NCBI GenBank assembly: GCA_026260175.1
Contig: JAKCWW010001721.1
Location: 8,101 to 67,504 of the forward strand
Origin: Reticulitermes lucifugus
Lineage: Eukaryota; Arthropoda; Insecta; Blattodea; Rhinotermitidae
Direction: 5' to 3'
Length of the DNA stretch: 59,404 bases
A program made the translations under genes and the position numbers. Of the stretch, positions 1 through 12,657 are shown piece by piece; within the stretch, counting starts at the first letter, position 1, and each line of letters starts with the position of its first letter. The notes beneath the pieces are model-generated. The model saw only the letters and a list, made by a program, of their open reading frames with translations. It made no database searches and had not been told where the DNA came from.

Positions 1-165
1 ATTCCTGGTACTCATTTCTGTTAGAGGCTGAGTCGACCCCAGGGCCATAGTGCGACCGAAAGTGTTATGCCAATGAAAAATTCCAATGACACCATCGGGA
101 ATCGAACCCGCGACTTCCCGGCTTGTAGCGAAGTGCCTCAACCAACTGTGCCACCACATGCCCCC
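1..165 (-). mobile_element. tRNA-derived SINE (family 1)
   Basis: Minus strand: head at about 165, A-box-like TGGCACAGTTGG (153-142), B box GGTTCGATTCCC (108-97). It continues to the left window edge. It is not a tRNA gene: no acceptor-stem pairing or mature cloverleaf. Confidence 0.7.
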
Positions 166-1179
166 ACTGTGAAATACATAGATATTCTATAAATAATTAC
201 GTAAATTACTAATTTTGATGCCTATCATTTACTGTAACTAAAATGTTCAGTTGATATATGGAATATTATTCTGTGAAATAACAAATATATGCACTTCAAT
301 GGTAACATCACATACATAAACTACAAAGATGAAAAAAAGGATATGCCATGTTTCTAGATTGTCTTCAAACTGTTCTTAATTTTTATAAATAAAAATGTTG
401 TCTCATATATGGAAATATTTTGATATGTAGACACTCTTCTGTAACATGCATCTTAGTGTTAGGATATGTTCTGAATGTTTAAAATACATTTTCAAACATC
501 AGTGACAGATGTTGGTATAGTTGAATATAATCTTCTCCAGGTGTGTGATATAACTAAATGTTTCCTGAAACATTAGTACACTGTGTCTAGAAAAAATGTA
601 CCATGGTAGTGAGATGTGACAGACAGGCAAAGTTATGCTTTTGTAAGCTCTTTGAGAAACAGCGAATCTTTCCCATGTCAAAGTGAACTAAAGTTATTTT
701 CTCAGGGTAAGACATCCTGTTGTAATGTGGAAGTAAGCAGATGAACAAATAGACTGTCAATTGCAACAATATTTTTAAACAATATCTTTTATTGTCTAAA
801 AGATATGGACTAAAAGTAGTGTTGTGACTGACGGTCCATTTGTTCAATTGCTTAAGTTATTTTGTTTAGAAACCTGACCAGCAGGAAATTAAAACAGTTT
901 CTTTATAATCCATTTTAATAATGGTTCACTACTCACTGCAGGAAAAGGAATCCTGTAGAAAACTATTGCTACTTTAATTTAAGAAATTCTCTAACAAAAC
1001 TTCTTAAGTTGTAGAAGCATTACAGGTAAAGTCACCTGTCTGCATGAATTAAACACCACATCATCATGGTAAACAGTGGCCAAAGAAGAGAAACTTGTAT
1101 GCATTCTAAGTCTTAATACTAGAAAGAAGCAAGCAGATAATTTCACACTTTAATCATTTGGACAAAAATTAATGCCTAC

Positions 1180-1390
1180 CTGTAACAAATGTATGGCTGT
1201 TATCTTGTCTTCCTAATACCTCAAGCACATACTGAGATTCAACAGTTAATGTGCCTGGTTCATATATGAAGGTCCCAGAACCTTCAGTGATGCTGGGGTT
1301 TAAATTTTGACTACTGTCCATGAAGGAAAGATTCACACACATGCAGTGCACCAATGCCAGCAGCATGCGAAGTATTAATGGTCCATACAT
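1180..1390 (-). CDS. Possible coding exon, unrecognised gene
   Basis: An open frame on the minus strand starts with a Met (an acceptor-like CCTCAG lies just upstream at 1,395-1,399). It ends at a good donor, GTTACAG|GTAGGC, after about 70 codons. The product would start with a hydrophobic, signal-like stretch (LILRMLLALVHCMCV), followed by a hydrophilic segment ending in YEPGTLTVESQYVLEV. The P-G-T-L-x-x-x-x-x-YVLEV string loosely resembles REJ/PKD-type extracellular modules, but I do not recognise the family. It lies downstream of alpha-2/delta on the same strand. It is either the first exon of a separate gene, an internal exon, or chance. Confidence 0.35.
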
Positions 1391-4300
1391 TGGACTGAGG
1401 CCGGCATTGAAAGGTTAAGCTGCTGCATATCATGACAAGTTCACTGCAGTTGTCTGAGTCTCTCCGGGCAAATGGTTGTTTGTACATCATTACAGGTCAT
1501 GGCCACTTCATTCCAAATCCTCCTAAATTCATTCTTCATTATCATCTACCCATTTAATGCTATATAACATATGAATTGCAAAACAGTTGTTACATAAACT
1601 CCTCACTCCTCTTACCCAGCAACAAAGGAGTTCATGCTTCAAGGAGAGAAAGTAACAAGATAAAATTCTGTACATAACAGTGTACATCAATAAAGGTACA
1701 TTGTCTTGAACACTACAACAAAGTTATTTCTGTAAATTCTATTAGCAGGAGAAACTACCTTCAAATGTACCAACATTGCAAACAGCTTAATATAGTATTG
1801 TTTGGTATACCCAGTTGATAAGATACACACAGGATGAGGCTGCAATATGATTATGTGGAAGATATGTGTAGGATATGTTCCATTAACATGAGGTTACATT
1901 GTTCTGAGTCAGTATATAAGAAACTGCAGTGTCAGGATGTTTAGATTGATATGGTTAAGGAGCATGAGATTTTTTGTCCACATAATGATTTATAGCAACA
2001 ACATTTTGGTTAATTTCAGTGTGAGTTTTGTGTTCAAAAGACTTGAATTGTCAATGAAGGTGTACATTTTAGGCTCTACAGTATAAGAGTTTTACATAAC
2101 GCTATTAAATATCCTATGTTCATGTAAATTATATACTTCATTATCTAAAGACAAAACTGTTAGTTACCATCTCAAAGAAGGCAAAATAAATAATTACATA
2201 ATAAGAAAAAATTGAAAATAAATAAGCTTATTGTAACAGTGCATGCAAGCAGTCCAGCTGGGTATGCATGATATATCAGTATTTACACCATTACCTGTTA
2301 TTACCTTATGTGAGTATTCACCAGTACCCAAGTTCCGGAAAATTAGACGTTAAGTGTAAACCACAAAATTATTAACAACATTAATTTCCTGATTGCCATA
2401 AAGGACTACAGTAAAGTATTTTGATTCAGTTTTCCTGTATATATAAAATTCATACTGCATAACATGTTATACAGTAATCTAGTTTCCTCCCTGATATTAG
2501 CTAGAATTTGCTATCATGTTTACCAGAAAAGGGTCTTTGCACCTTTTAAATGTGTTCCTAAGCATCCCTTTGCTACGGATTAATATTTAAGATTTTCTGA
2601 CTGGAGGGAAGATGTAAATTCTATAGAATCAATCACACTGCAAGAAGTTTCTATATACCAGGACAGCATTAACGACATTTATTTCCCTGAACATCATCCA
2701 TTATAAAAATATTATACTTAAAAAAAAAACACAATGCTTCAGAAGCTAGTTCTGTTTCTGTCTTTGTGGAAAAGAGAGGACCCAATGTGATGGTTCATTG
2801 AAATCAGCTAGTGGCAGACACTGGATGAAGTAACTGACAATGGAATCATTAATTAGGTACACCTGTTAATGTAAGGAGCGCCATCTTGTGAAACATAATA
2901 CAACCTATACTATGGATACTGTTCATGGTAAAAATCAACAATAATGCACCTTTGTCAAAAACATTCAGAAAGACATCATAAAGACTCAAACCATCAAAAG
3001 TCCTGCCACAAAAATTCTCAGCAAGACAGTAAAATTTCTGCTGCTTTTAACACTGTTCAGAACTGACCCAGAAAAATATCCTCTGTTTCAAATTTATCTG
3101 GAATATAATACAACCAGCCATGAGGAAAGGATATCACCTCCGCTGAAGAGATGTGCAGGCCATCTTATTTATAAACTGTACCTCAAATGACAGCTTTGAT
3201 GAGTTATGTACATACCAAAACAACTAAAAGAAGTGAAGATATATGAATTAGTCCCATACACACAACTGTATGACTATGACAGTATTAGGAAAACAGTGAG
3301 AGAAGATTGTAACAGGGATAAAAGTATGTATATGCACATTTGTGAGCTTATTGCACAACCACATTTTAACACAACGTAAATTGTGTTGTTGATATTAAAA
3401 ACTACAGAATTCATTAACTATACAACTACCAATAAGTATAACAGAGTATATTTTTAGACAATTTCAATTAAATATTTGTGTCAAAAGACACATATGTTTA
3501 CTTTGCTTCAAATGTGTATACATCTTTTTTAAACACCTTGTAGAGATGGCTTTCAACCCAGAGACAGCTACAGTTCATATCACCTAAAAAGTCATACATA
3601 TGTTACTAAGTAGTTAACACTATACATTCAGGAATCAACGTCTCATGAATTATAGACTTCAAAGCTTTCCTGGCGACTCTTTGCAGTGACGTATTCATGG
3701 GCCCTCAGTTATGTAGAAAAGGATTTGGTGTTAAATATACATTTTGAAGTTTTCATAACGACAAAATTCAAAAATATCTCCTTGGGCTGACAGCCATGTC
3801 AGGTGGTTCAAATAAAGCAGTGTTTCTAAGAATGACTCTTTTTCCTCCATCATCCGGATTCTGATATCACTTGGCACCCAGTCTGCCTTACTTATGAAAC
3901 TGAAGAGGGTCACAGAGTTAGTCCCTGAAACACTGGTGTATTTGAACCACATGACAAGTTGGTCAGCCTCGGAACATTTTATTGAATTGGTATTGAATGT
4001 TTGGAGATCCTGCCTCCATCATTACAGGTTAAGTTCATGAGTGGCATTACTGTCCATTGTATTTGTACACAGCTGCTCTTGGAGCATGGGCTAGGAGAGT
4101 AGGCATGTGTGTATATATAATGAAAAGCTGATGATCTGCTCAGTGGTTCTGGAGTTGTTACACACAGACAGGCAGATGCACGAATATGACAACAGTCACA
4201 TTCTGCAACTTTTCGCTACAAATGCACCGAAAAGAATACCAAATGTAACACACAGAAACAACAAATATGAATACCAGAAAACATGTATGACTCATGCAAT

Positions 4301-6227
4301 AAATTTAACCATCTATTGCACAATTTTCACTATTAATTACGTATTACTAATTTTCTTGATAATAGATACAGTGTAAGTTTGTATGTAGAACTGTAATGTT
4401 GTGGGTTGAAAACCAGAGATATGTGAATGCCTTGCAGTCACGCACCATCACGAGAGAATGGCTTCTACATAACAAAAGCTCCTACAGCACACAGCAGTCA
4501 ACGGCAATACTGAACAAAGAACATGAACAAAACCAAAATAACACAAAAATTTAAACATGGTAACTACATATCTACATTATCACAAGTTGTGATGATAAAA
4601 CCTCTGATATCTCACTCTCAGTATTTGCTTTTGTTTACAATTCCTAGCATAACATATCAATTATTGTTCATTTCAATAACAGACATATGTTAAAAGGGGC
4701 TAACCAGCTTAATTCAAACAGTTTGGTATTAAACAACTATGTGATTACTGTTGACAGGTTTTTCTCCTTAATTGTCTATCAAGTGTACAAGTAATGTCAC
4801 TTACACAATCACACAACCCAATTACCATAAAGGCTGCTCAATCCATTAAGACCGAACAGTTTACAACCCGAGATCTCACTATACAGAACGAGTGCAAGTT
4901 AATTTCTAAGTTCTTCAAAGAGCTCCATTCAAAATCAGCCATATCCCTTCCTTCCCAGTTACAGAATACAACCAATTAACCCATGTTATAACATCACACA
5001 GGAAGTTAAAGAATGTTACAACTTTTAAAGATATTTTATTGTCTGCATTTCCTTCTCTTCAGTTACCATACAAATGTTCAACATTTTCACGATTCCTGAA
5101 TACACAAGCCTTGCTGCAGGACCTGACACTGTTCACTTTATCTTACTACGAAGCCCCATCTAATATGAACCATTACAAGCACTAACACACTAAACAGTCC
5201 TCAAGTTCATCATACCACTGAACATTTTTGTTATCCAATAATGGGGTGGCCTCTGCCTGGTTCAATCAAGGAACAAATATCTGAAGTGGGGTTATATATC
5301 TAACAGATATTCATCTGTACTTACTGATGGCATGAAGGTGAAAAGATGTATGCAGAAGATACTGAGAGTTTGAAACAGGCTGTGGACAATGCCAAGGAAT
5401 GGTCTGCTTAATACTGTACTGCAGGAAGGCACAAACTTAAATTACTGATCCAAAGTTAACCTGTTAACCTCTTTCTTGCCAGAGAACACATTAAACCAGT
5501 AATGTGTGTTGCTTACACACTGGTTTTCTATTGTGTCTGATTCACATGTATGCTAACAGATGGCAGTATTGTGTAAAATATTTTACTTTCAGTATTATAT
5601 GCTAACTTTCTGCATAGAAGTCTGTCTTGTACCATTCAGCTTTTCAAAACAGCCTCCAGCACTTGGCCTGTTAGCCTGTTAGTAAGAGGGCTAAGACACC
5701 TGTAAATGGATAACTGTTGAAAGAAACTTTTCAAAAGAACTACAGATTTATGTTTTCTAAAGTATGTCATGTTGTTACAATATCAAGTCATTACAATGTT
5801 TTCATATAAATGTTCATATTCAGTGATATTATGTATGTAATGACTTTGAATGGAACTCTTTATTGACAGTGTATTCTATTTGTTCTGATGACAGTGTATC
5901 ACCAGCAAGTGATGTGACATGAGAGTGGTGTAAAAAAAGCTTCTAAGAGCATCCAGAATGTTGCCTTTCATGATGCACTCAATATGAGGCTAAACTTACA
6001 TGTAGCAATTTTATGTATAGTACCTGATATTTCATTTCATTTGTCATCAATGCTTTAGGCCTTACATATGTTTGAAAGGCTTTTTTTATTTCAGTTACTA
6101 AACTTCTTCATAAATTCTTCTTTTCAAAATTTGCTATGCATTTATTGAAGAACAGGAAAGTGGGCAACTTAAAATACTACATAACAATGAACTCTGTTCT
6201 TTATATACGTGACAGAATCTGACAACA
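1391..6227. other. No gene recognised
   Basis: AT-rich sequence 3' of alpha-2/delta. A 73-codon minus-strand ORF (3,731-3,952) has a plausible amino-acid mix (WFKYTSVSGTNSVTLFS, LNHLTWLSAQGDIFEF) and may be a mobile-element remnant, but I cannot name it. Confidence 0.4.
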
Positions 6228-6440
6228 TGCGGCTTCTCAGATGTGATGCTGTGTCACTGCATGAGTAGTTCCTGACATTTTTGCAGTATCATGTCACCTT
6301 CATCTTCAAAAGTAATCAGTCCATGAAGAATGGTTTCATGGGCTGATTTGCACTTGAAAATAAAGGTGATATAATGCTTGGAAACGTCAGGAACCATTCC
6401 TCCAACAACACAGTGTCACATCTCAGAACACTCAAATGCT
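6228..6440. mobile_element. Foldback MITE, family M
   Basis: Inverted ends: GGCTTCTCAGATGTGATGC on the left and the complement of GTGTCACATCTCAGAA on the right. The interior has the usual CACCTTCATCTTCAAAAG block. Confidence 0.6.
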
Positions 6441-6837
6441 CAGCAACACCATTGTAAGAACCTCAAATCTTGCACCACTTAGTATCATTAGGACAGTGAT
6501 CGCCAGGAGGTTATGATGGACTAAGCATGTAGCACAAATTGAGAGACATTATAAAGGACTCCACTGGGGAAATACTTTAAAGACTGAGACCGAACATGCA
6601 TCTGCACAATGAAACTCCAGCAGTTAAAAGCCTAAGGTAGAACATGTTCATAATTTCAAATAGGAAACTGAAAAAACCATGCTTCCGTCTATAGCAGTGG
6701 TTCCCAGTGTGCTCTGCGAACAGTTCCCAGGGGATCTGTGGATACATTTCTGTAATGGCTAGAATAGAATAGAAGTAGGGCAGGCACCAGTGTCCCATGC
6801 ACATCGACCATTCCTGATCCTTTGTGCAGCCCTTGTA

Positions 6838-7140
6838 TTCATTTGTTTAGCAGCCCCACACTTTGAACAAAGTGCAGTAACCTGCTCACAGAGATATCTT
6901 TAAAGTCCCCTGGTTTCATACAATGGTACCCCAAGTACCTGAATCTTAATGCAGCCAAGGCCTCACAGTCGCCGAGAACATGTGAGGCTGTTTCAGATGC
7001 CTGTTTGCACCTATCGCACTCGGAACTGTCTACTAGCCCCAGTTTAAACAAGTGTCCCTTTAAATGACAGTGTCCTGTGAACAGCCCTGTCAGTATCCTT
7101 AGCTGGTTTCTGTTCAAACTGAGTAGTTCTACAGCTCTGT
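6838..7140 (-). mobile_element. LINE ORF2 C-terminal fragment
   Basis: A 100-codon open frame reads LLSLNRNQLRILTGLFTGHC, then HLKGHLFKLGL, CDRCKQASETASHVLGDC and LRFRYLG, with a stop at 6,838. The C-x2-C...H...C knuckle after an RNase H-like segment is typical of the C-terminus of Jockey/R1/I-type non-LTR elements. It is truncated at its 5' side. Confidence 0.7.
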
Positions 7141-10100
7141 AATGGCTACTTTGAAGTTTAGTTATTTTTTAAATTAAAGAAATAATTAATTACTGAAATG
7201 CACAATACAGATAATATAAAGAAATAATGTTTTATTAAAAATAATCACGGAACTTCTTTAATTGATGATGTGTTTATTTCGTATGATCGTTACAATATCT
7301 AATTAAGAAACCCCCTGTATCCATGAAGCAAGTGAAAATCAGTTTAATTAAGATCAAATCATGCAATGCATTGTTACGTATTCTACTGGTATGTATTTGC
7401 AGCTATCTACAATTATTTCCGAGATACAAATATCTAATTTTGGATACATATCACCTGGACACTCAACATTTACATGAGCAAGGATGTGAGGATCTGTGGT
7501 TACTTTCGAAGCCAAAAGGGGTCCTCAAGCAAAAATGTTTGGGAAACACCGGTCAATAGAATTTCAGTTGGCACCAATAATTTGGTCTATAAGGAAGTAT
7601 GCTTGGATTATACTAGGCAAATGAATGGGTAGGTTGATTTCATGCAAGAGTGTTAAACAGAATTTGAGCAATATTCATTAGTCTTTGTGTTTTTGGAAGG
7701 AAATTTGATAACTCACATTAGAGCCAGGATTTCATGAACATCTGTGGCATTCCTTAGCAGTACCAGCAGCTTTGTAATTTTGTTTACATAGGCTCAAGTA
7801 CAGGCACCTTCAAGGTTGCTGAATTGGCAGAAGGTTTTGGTGTGTGCATGTGTATGTTTTTGTGCATGCATACACATGCACATGTGCACACATTTGGTGA
7901 GGGTAGTGGTTCAGACAGTAGCTGAATCAGTGGCAGACTGGGAAAGCCCCAAAAAGAAGTCAGCCACCAGGTAGAATATTGCAAATGGATGGTTGATATC
8001 CATAACTCAGAGGCAAAACATGGCTTTAGTTATTTATGGCATGAAGGAGATGTCCTACTATTTCCTCTATGCCTTTGGGAAACCGAAGAAAAATCTGAAT
8101 GCAGTAAATCTAGGGTGAATGAGAAGAGGTTCTTATGGCCGCAAACCCAAAAATTATGGTCCGAGATGTATAACACCATGCAGTTTGGTATACAGGTACC
8201 TGCTGCCTCCACCTTCAGTACAGGAGTACCAAAGTACATCGCATCACATAGAGACAGCTGTAATCTACAAGAGAAAGTGAACCAAGGACATTGTCATAAT
8301 AAAATACCACACAAAATGTGGAAAAAGAGAAAATAACAAAAGAAACGATTTGCAACAATGATGTGTACGAACTGTTAAATTCAGCACATCTTGAACAGCA
8401 ACATTCCGTACTGGGGATAACGTTTGTGCCAGAAGCTGGTTTCAACAATGCATTAAATAGAAACATAATCTCTTGCATAATTCTGTGTTCACATAACTGA
8501 ATGTATCAGAATATACACATGAAGCACCCCCATATTGCAATGATGATAAGAACTGAGTTTCAAATTATTTGATTAAAGTATGCAGACTCTGTCCATTGTA
8601 TATGTTACTATTATAAAAACCACAACATTTTAGAAAGGCATTCTATTTTGATCTTCAGGTACAGGGTTGATGAACAGATTCCTGCAGTATCTGGGTATTA
8701 AGAGCATCTCTAGTTAGCAGCCCAAGAGACGGAATTTCTGTATATTCTTTTCGAGTGAAGATGGAAATAGAAAATGGTTTAAAGATTTTGTTTTTATATT
8801 AAAAACAAAGGCAATGCACACAATTAAAATGGCGTGCAGGTACAGCTCCATGCATTATTAACCTTGAAACTGGAGGGTGGTGAGCGGTCTGCAGCATGCC
8901 CCAGTCATTTACCATAGGGATTGACCAGAAGGAAAGCAGAAATGTACAGATTAAATACCTCATGCTGTGGTATAAGTTCCAGCAGAAAATTCACACGAAC
9001 AGTCTTCAGATTGAACCTGGACCTCCACAGCGAAAGATCTTGGCATTTATTTATTGTACACACAAATCTACCATTGCAGAGCTAACCACACTAGCAACAC
9101 AGCCAAAAATTATTTACCCATTTCATTAAATATTCAGTGTATTACATTAGACCTGAAAATTTTTAATTATATCTACATTTTCTGCATTGTACCAATTTTT
9201 TATAAAATCAGCAATTTTTGATTAACAATAAGTCTCTCTTCAGCATAACATAAAAAAGGAACATTGGACCTATACAGGCCAAAATTAAATTTTCAGAGAT
9301 TCTGTAATTTTTATCTTCAATATCAAATTTAATTTAAGTCTTTTGGGTACCTTAGAAATAGAAGATGCGGATGGATGGCCATGACTATTTGGGTATGCTT
9401 TGTAGATGGAACATATACAAGTAAAACTTCTAATCTTATACAAGGCAGTACAGTTACAGTCCACATATTCTTAAGCTTGGCAGTAAAACAGAGTTGAGGA
9501 GCCAGCTGCATAGGAGGCTAAACAGACAACACCCCCTGATGCTGTGGGGAATAAAAAAGTCTCCTGCCTCTGCCTGAAATCACACCCCAATTCCTCAGTC
9601 ACCTAACCCATAGCCTATTCGTCATTGCATGCTGAGCTGTACCATAATAAAGAGAATTTATTCCATTCAGGTCAAGAAAACTTTTCTACTGATAGCTGCT
9701 TTGTCATGTTTCAATATTGTACAAGGCATAATTATCAAAATGGTTATTCTGGCTGGTAAGACCTGACACACACCCCAGTAACAAATGACAAATGAGAATG
9801 GAGCATTAATGGAAAGACAAAAATCAAATACTATGCAGACTACAAAACTAACAGAGAGTTATGGTGACAAACCTAAGTCTCTGTGATGAAAGGCTGGCAT
9901 ATAATCACCTTTGGTATGGCATTGCTCCCAGAAATATTCCAACAGACTACAAACAGACACAGATTCAAACTTGTAACAGACAACCTCAATGTTCTTTGCC
10001 TCTTGGTCACTGATTACATCACAACCGTCATTAAAAATATAGACTTGTTATGGTGGTACTAGACAGAATGACATCCATGTAAAGCATAGACATACAGAAA

Positions 10101-10320
10101 GAAGGAAAAGGAGCAGAGAATCACAAGAAAAGCAAGAAAGAAACACACAAAGAAATTAACAGACATTTCATTTCAACTAACATAACTTTATGCCTCAATC
10201 AATTAAAAATGCTAAGTGATCCTGCAACTGGCACAAACAGGGAGCAGTGCTGAAACCTGCAGTGGAAGACTGTTACAACAGTGTGGAGTAACCTTCCAGT
10301 ACAGGCTTTGCTCTATTGCA

Positions 10321-10350
10321 TGTTAGTGCATGTTAGTGCATGTTAGTGCG
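10321..10350 (+). repeat. 10-bp tandem repeat, 3 copies
   Basis: TGTTAGTGCA repeated three times, with a final-base variant. Confidence 0.8.
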
Positions 10351-11256
10351 ATTGTTCATCTTATTACTTGGATTCCTGTGATCACAGTGTTAGGGATGGG
10401 AAATGCTCTTACAGTGCTGAATGATCACGACCAACGTTGCACTAATGTGTCACTAAAGCTCCACACTAGTAAACAGAACACAAGAACCAACACGGAGAGG
10501 TAGGCTCTTCCACAGTTTCCACATAACTTAATTTCACTCTCCTGCAAAAATAATAGCAACACATATTAATAAAATTCTACACTGTACAAATATTGTGTCA
10601 TTCTAACATTAGGCATATTTTTATATGAGGTCAGATGTATGTGGGAGCACTACACAGAACAATCAGGAGGAGAAGAAGGGGTATTATGATGGTTGTAATT
10701 ATTAGTAGATTGATGCAAGTAGATTAGTGACATTTCTTTCTAGTTACAACGTTGAATGGGCTGCACACTGAAAAAACCTGGTGTAGCAGGCGCAGCACCA
10801 CTTGTATTAGCTATGCTGTAACATTATGTACAATTGGCTCAACTAATAAATCTATGTAACTATTTATCTCGTATCATTGCAACCTTAAAATTTCTTAATA
10901 AAATTATGACAGTGTGTTTGGTATGGGTGTGAAACATGGGCTCTTACTTTGAAAAATATAAATTACAAATCTTTTACAACAAAACGTTCAGAAAATTATT
11001 TTTCACCCACAGGGATGAAGTAACCGTACATTTGACATCACCCCAAGCAGAAGTACCAGTCTTTTGTCTGCAATATGGTTGCTTTCCCTGCATAGGCACA
11101 CCCAGAATTCTTCTTTTGGGGGGGAGGGGGAGAGGCTGACCCTGAGGCTATATATTAGGTATATTTGATTTTACAAACTATGTTTTGAAAATCATGTTAA
11201 AATCTCCGAGTCGATATCTAGTTAGGTTACAGGGAGAATTAAAACTTTGACTTCTT

Positions 11257-11300
11257 GACCCTTGAAGATGTAACCGATAGGTCGTCCCGAAACGTCGGTA
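11257..11300 (+). ncRNA. Hammerhead-like relic
   Basis: Plus strand: ACC, a core with one inserted T (CTTGAAGA, 11,261-11,268), extra T, a GACC/GGTC-like stem region, GAAAC (11,289-11,293), GTC cleavage-type triplet, then GGT that pairs with ACC. The palindromic ACGT stem III has no loop. Confidence 0.3.
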
Positions 11301-11530
11301 CAGAATTACCATTCTATGCTGCGTAATATCCCAGAAGACTAAAGATCTCAAATTAAAACTAAATGAAAAATAAAAAATCTACATATTTGTAAGTTATTAT
11401 TACATTTTTCAATATTCCAATATACTAGTCATCAGCCGATTTCAGTCGCTGATTTAGGCAGTACAGTAAATCGTGTATAACCTTGATATCATCGTGTCTA
11501 CAAAATCTGTCTTTTTTAAATTTCACTTGG

Positions 11531-11542
11531 GGNGGGGGGGGG
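11531..11542 (+). other. Poly(G) tract containing an unresolved base
   Basis: GGGGNGGGGGGGGG; the only N in the window, probably a sequencing uncertainty in a homopolymer. Confidence 0.8.
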
Positions 11543-12443
11543 CTGCAGCCCAGAAGCCCCCCATCCCGGGTGCGCCAGTGTTTCCCTGTTAATATCACAA
11601 CGAATGCAGCTAACACTTTAAAGCAATTTTAAAATTCAAATTAATCCCTTATGCTCATGCAAGCTAATTAACCCTTAGAAACATGCAAAAGAAAACACTT
11701 TTCTTTCCAACAAAGGTTCCCTGGCTTCTCGTGCTTGTCCTTCTGATAAAAGAAGTACTTGGAGAGAAATTTGTCTAGTGCCACTATGTCCACCATAAAT
11801 CTGACGGCTATAGGAAGGAACCTGGCACTCCATGAAGAAAGGCTGGTGACTAATGGCCTGTGCAATGTCACAGCCTTTTGGAACATGAAATTCAACAGAA
11901 CTAACTCAAGATGCTCTTCCTATCTCACAGTAAATAGACTGTGCCCTTCATCATAAAGACTAACTATTTAATGCTGTTTATTATGAGAATCATACCGAAC
12001 ACATTAAAACACTCTATGATAAGTGCAGTATTCTTTAACCTTAATGAAGGTCATAGAATAAAGTAACTACTGAGCTTTTGGAGGCTAAAAAAAAAAAAAG
12101 TCACTGGCAATCAAAATTCAAACAGCATTCAAATTGTCTACTGCAGTAACTGTTGGATGTGTCCTGTTAGGTCCTCAATAGCTAACAGAAAAGTGCACCC
12201 TGAATTGGTAACATAGTGAGAGCTACCTATCAAAGCCACTTTAGACCAAAGAAAATATGCACAAGTAACACTGGTTACATTCAGTGAATGGGCTGACCAA
12301 AGACATAACCAGGTATTCATTACATCTACAGGATTCTACCAGGTTTGTGTTACATCCTTTCTCTTGCTTATATTAAGAATTTATGTCTGTTACATCCACA
12401 GCTCTTCAAAAATATAAGCTGTGTGTCTGGATTGATAACTCAC

Positions 12444-12657
12444 CTCTGGGTGGTAATTCATGCACTTGGGTGGCCGTCGCCTGTACATCGCCTCTTGTGG
12501 TTTGACACGACACTGTGAGGTAACTGCCACACCTTGCAATGACTCATAGTTCACCTCCTGTGGTGTAATACTCAACTGTTTACTGCCACATGGACACAAC
12601 GTATCCACCACCAGCAGGATCAGGTTGCTGCGGGGTATCTTCTGAACACTGAACGGC
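12444..12657 (-). CDS. alpha-2/delta exon q: last recognised exon
   Basis: The 214-nt exon (residues 752-823) has acceptor GACTTCAG|G and donor CCAGAG|GTGAGT. It encodes [17 protein letters not shown], then CPCG, and ends [13 protein letters not shown]. This matches the family's 'Q-x-I-P-x-[ST]-N-L-x-x-[LV]-V-V-D' and 'R-R-R-P-x-x-C-x-x-[YF]-HPE'. The open frame runs on past the donor to a stop near 12,390, but GAG|GTGAGT is a strong donor. Relatives continue with a few more residues, a CG motif and a C-terminal hydrophobic anchor, so at least one more exon is expected. Confidence 0.92.

Larger units (their letters stand above)
7141..12443. other. No gene recognised; expected place of the alpha-2/delta last exon
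   Basis: I searched the minus strand by eye for an acceptor followed by a short CG-containing anchor peptide in phase 0 and found none convincing. A family M-like CTGCCTCCACCTTCAGTAC string sits near 8,205. Confidence 0.4.

Noticed and set aside
97..153. tRNA gene (A and B boxes)
   Set aside because: B box and A box are present, but there is no cloverleaf or acceptor stem and the sequence continues into a SINE body.
6490..6575. Possible short LINE relic (RRL-stop-WTKHVAQIE)
   Set aside because: The similarity to the 50-kb LINE relic covers too few residues to claim.
7784..7984. Minus-strand ORF with Cys/His-rich CTCACVCMHKNIHMHT
   Set aside because: It is translated from a GT/CA-rich microsatellite-like tract.
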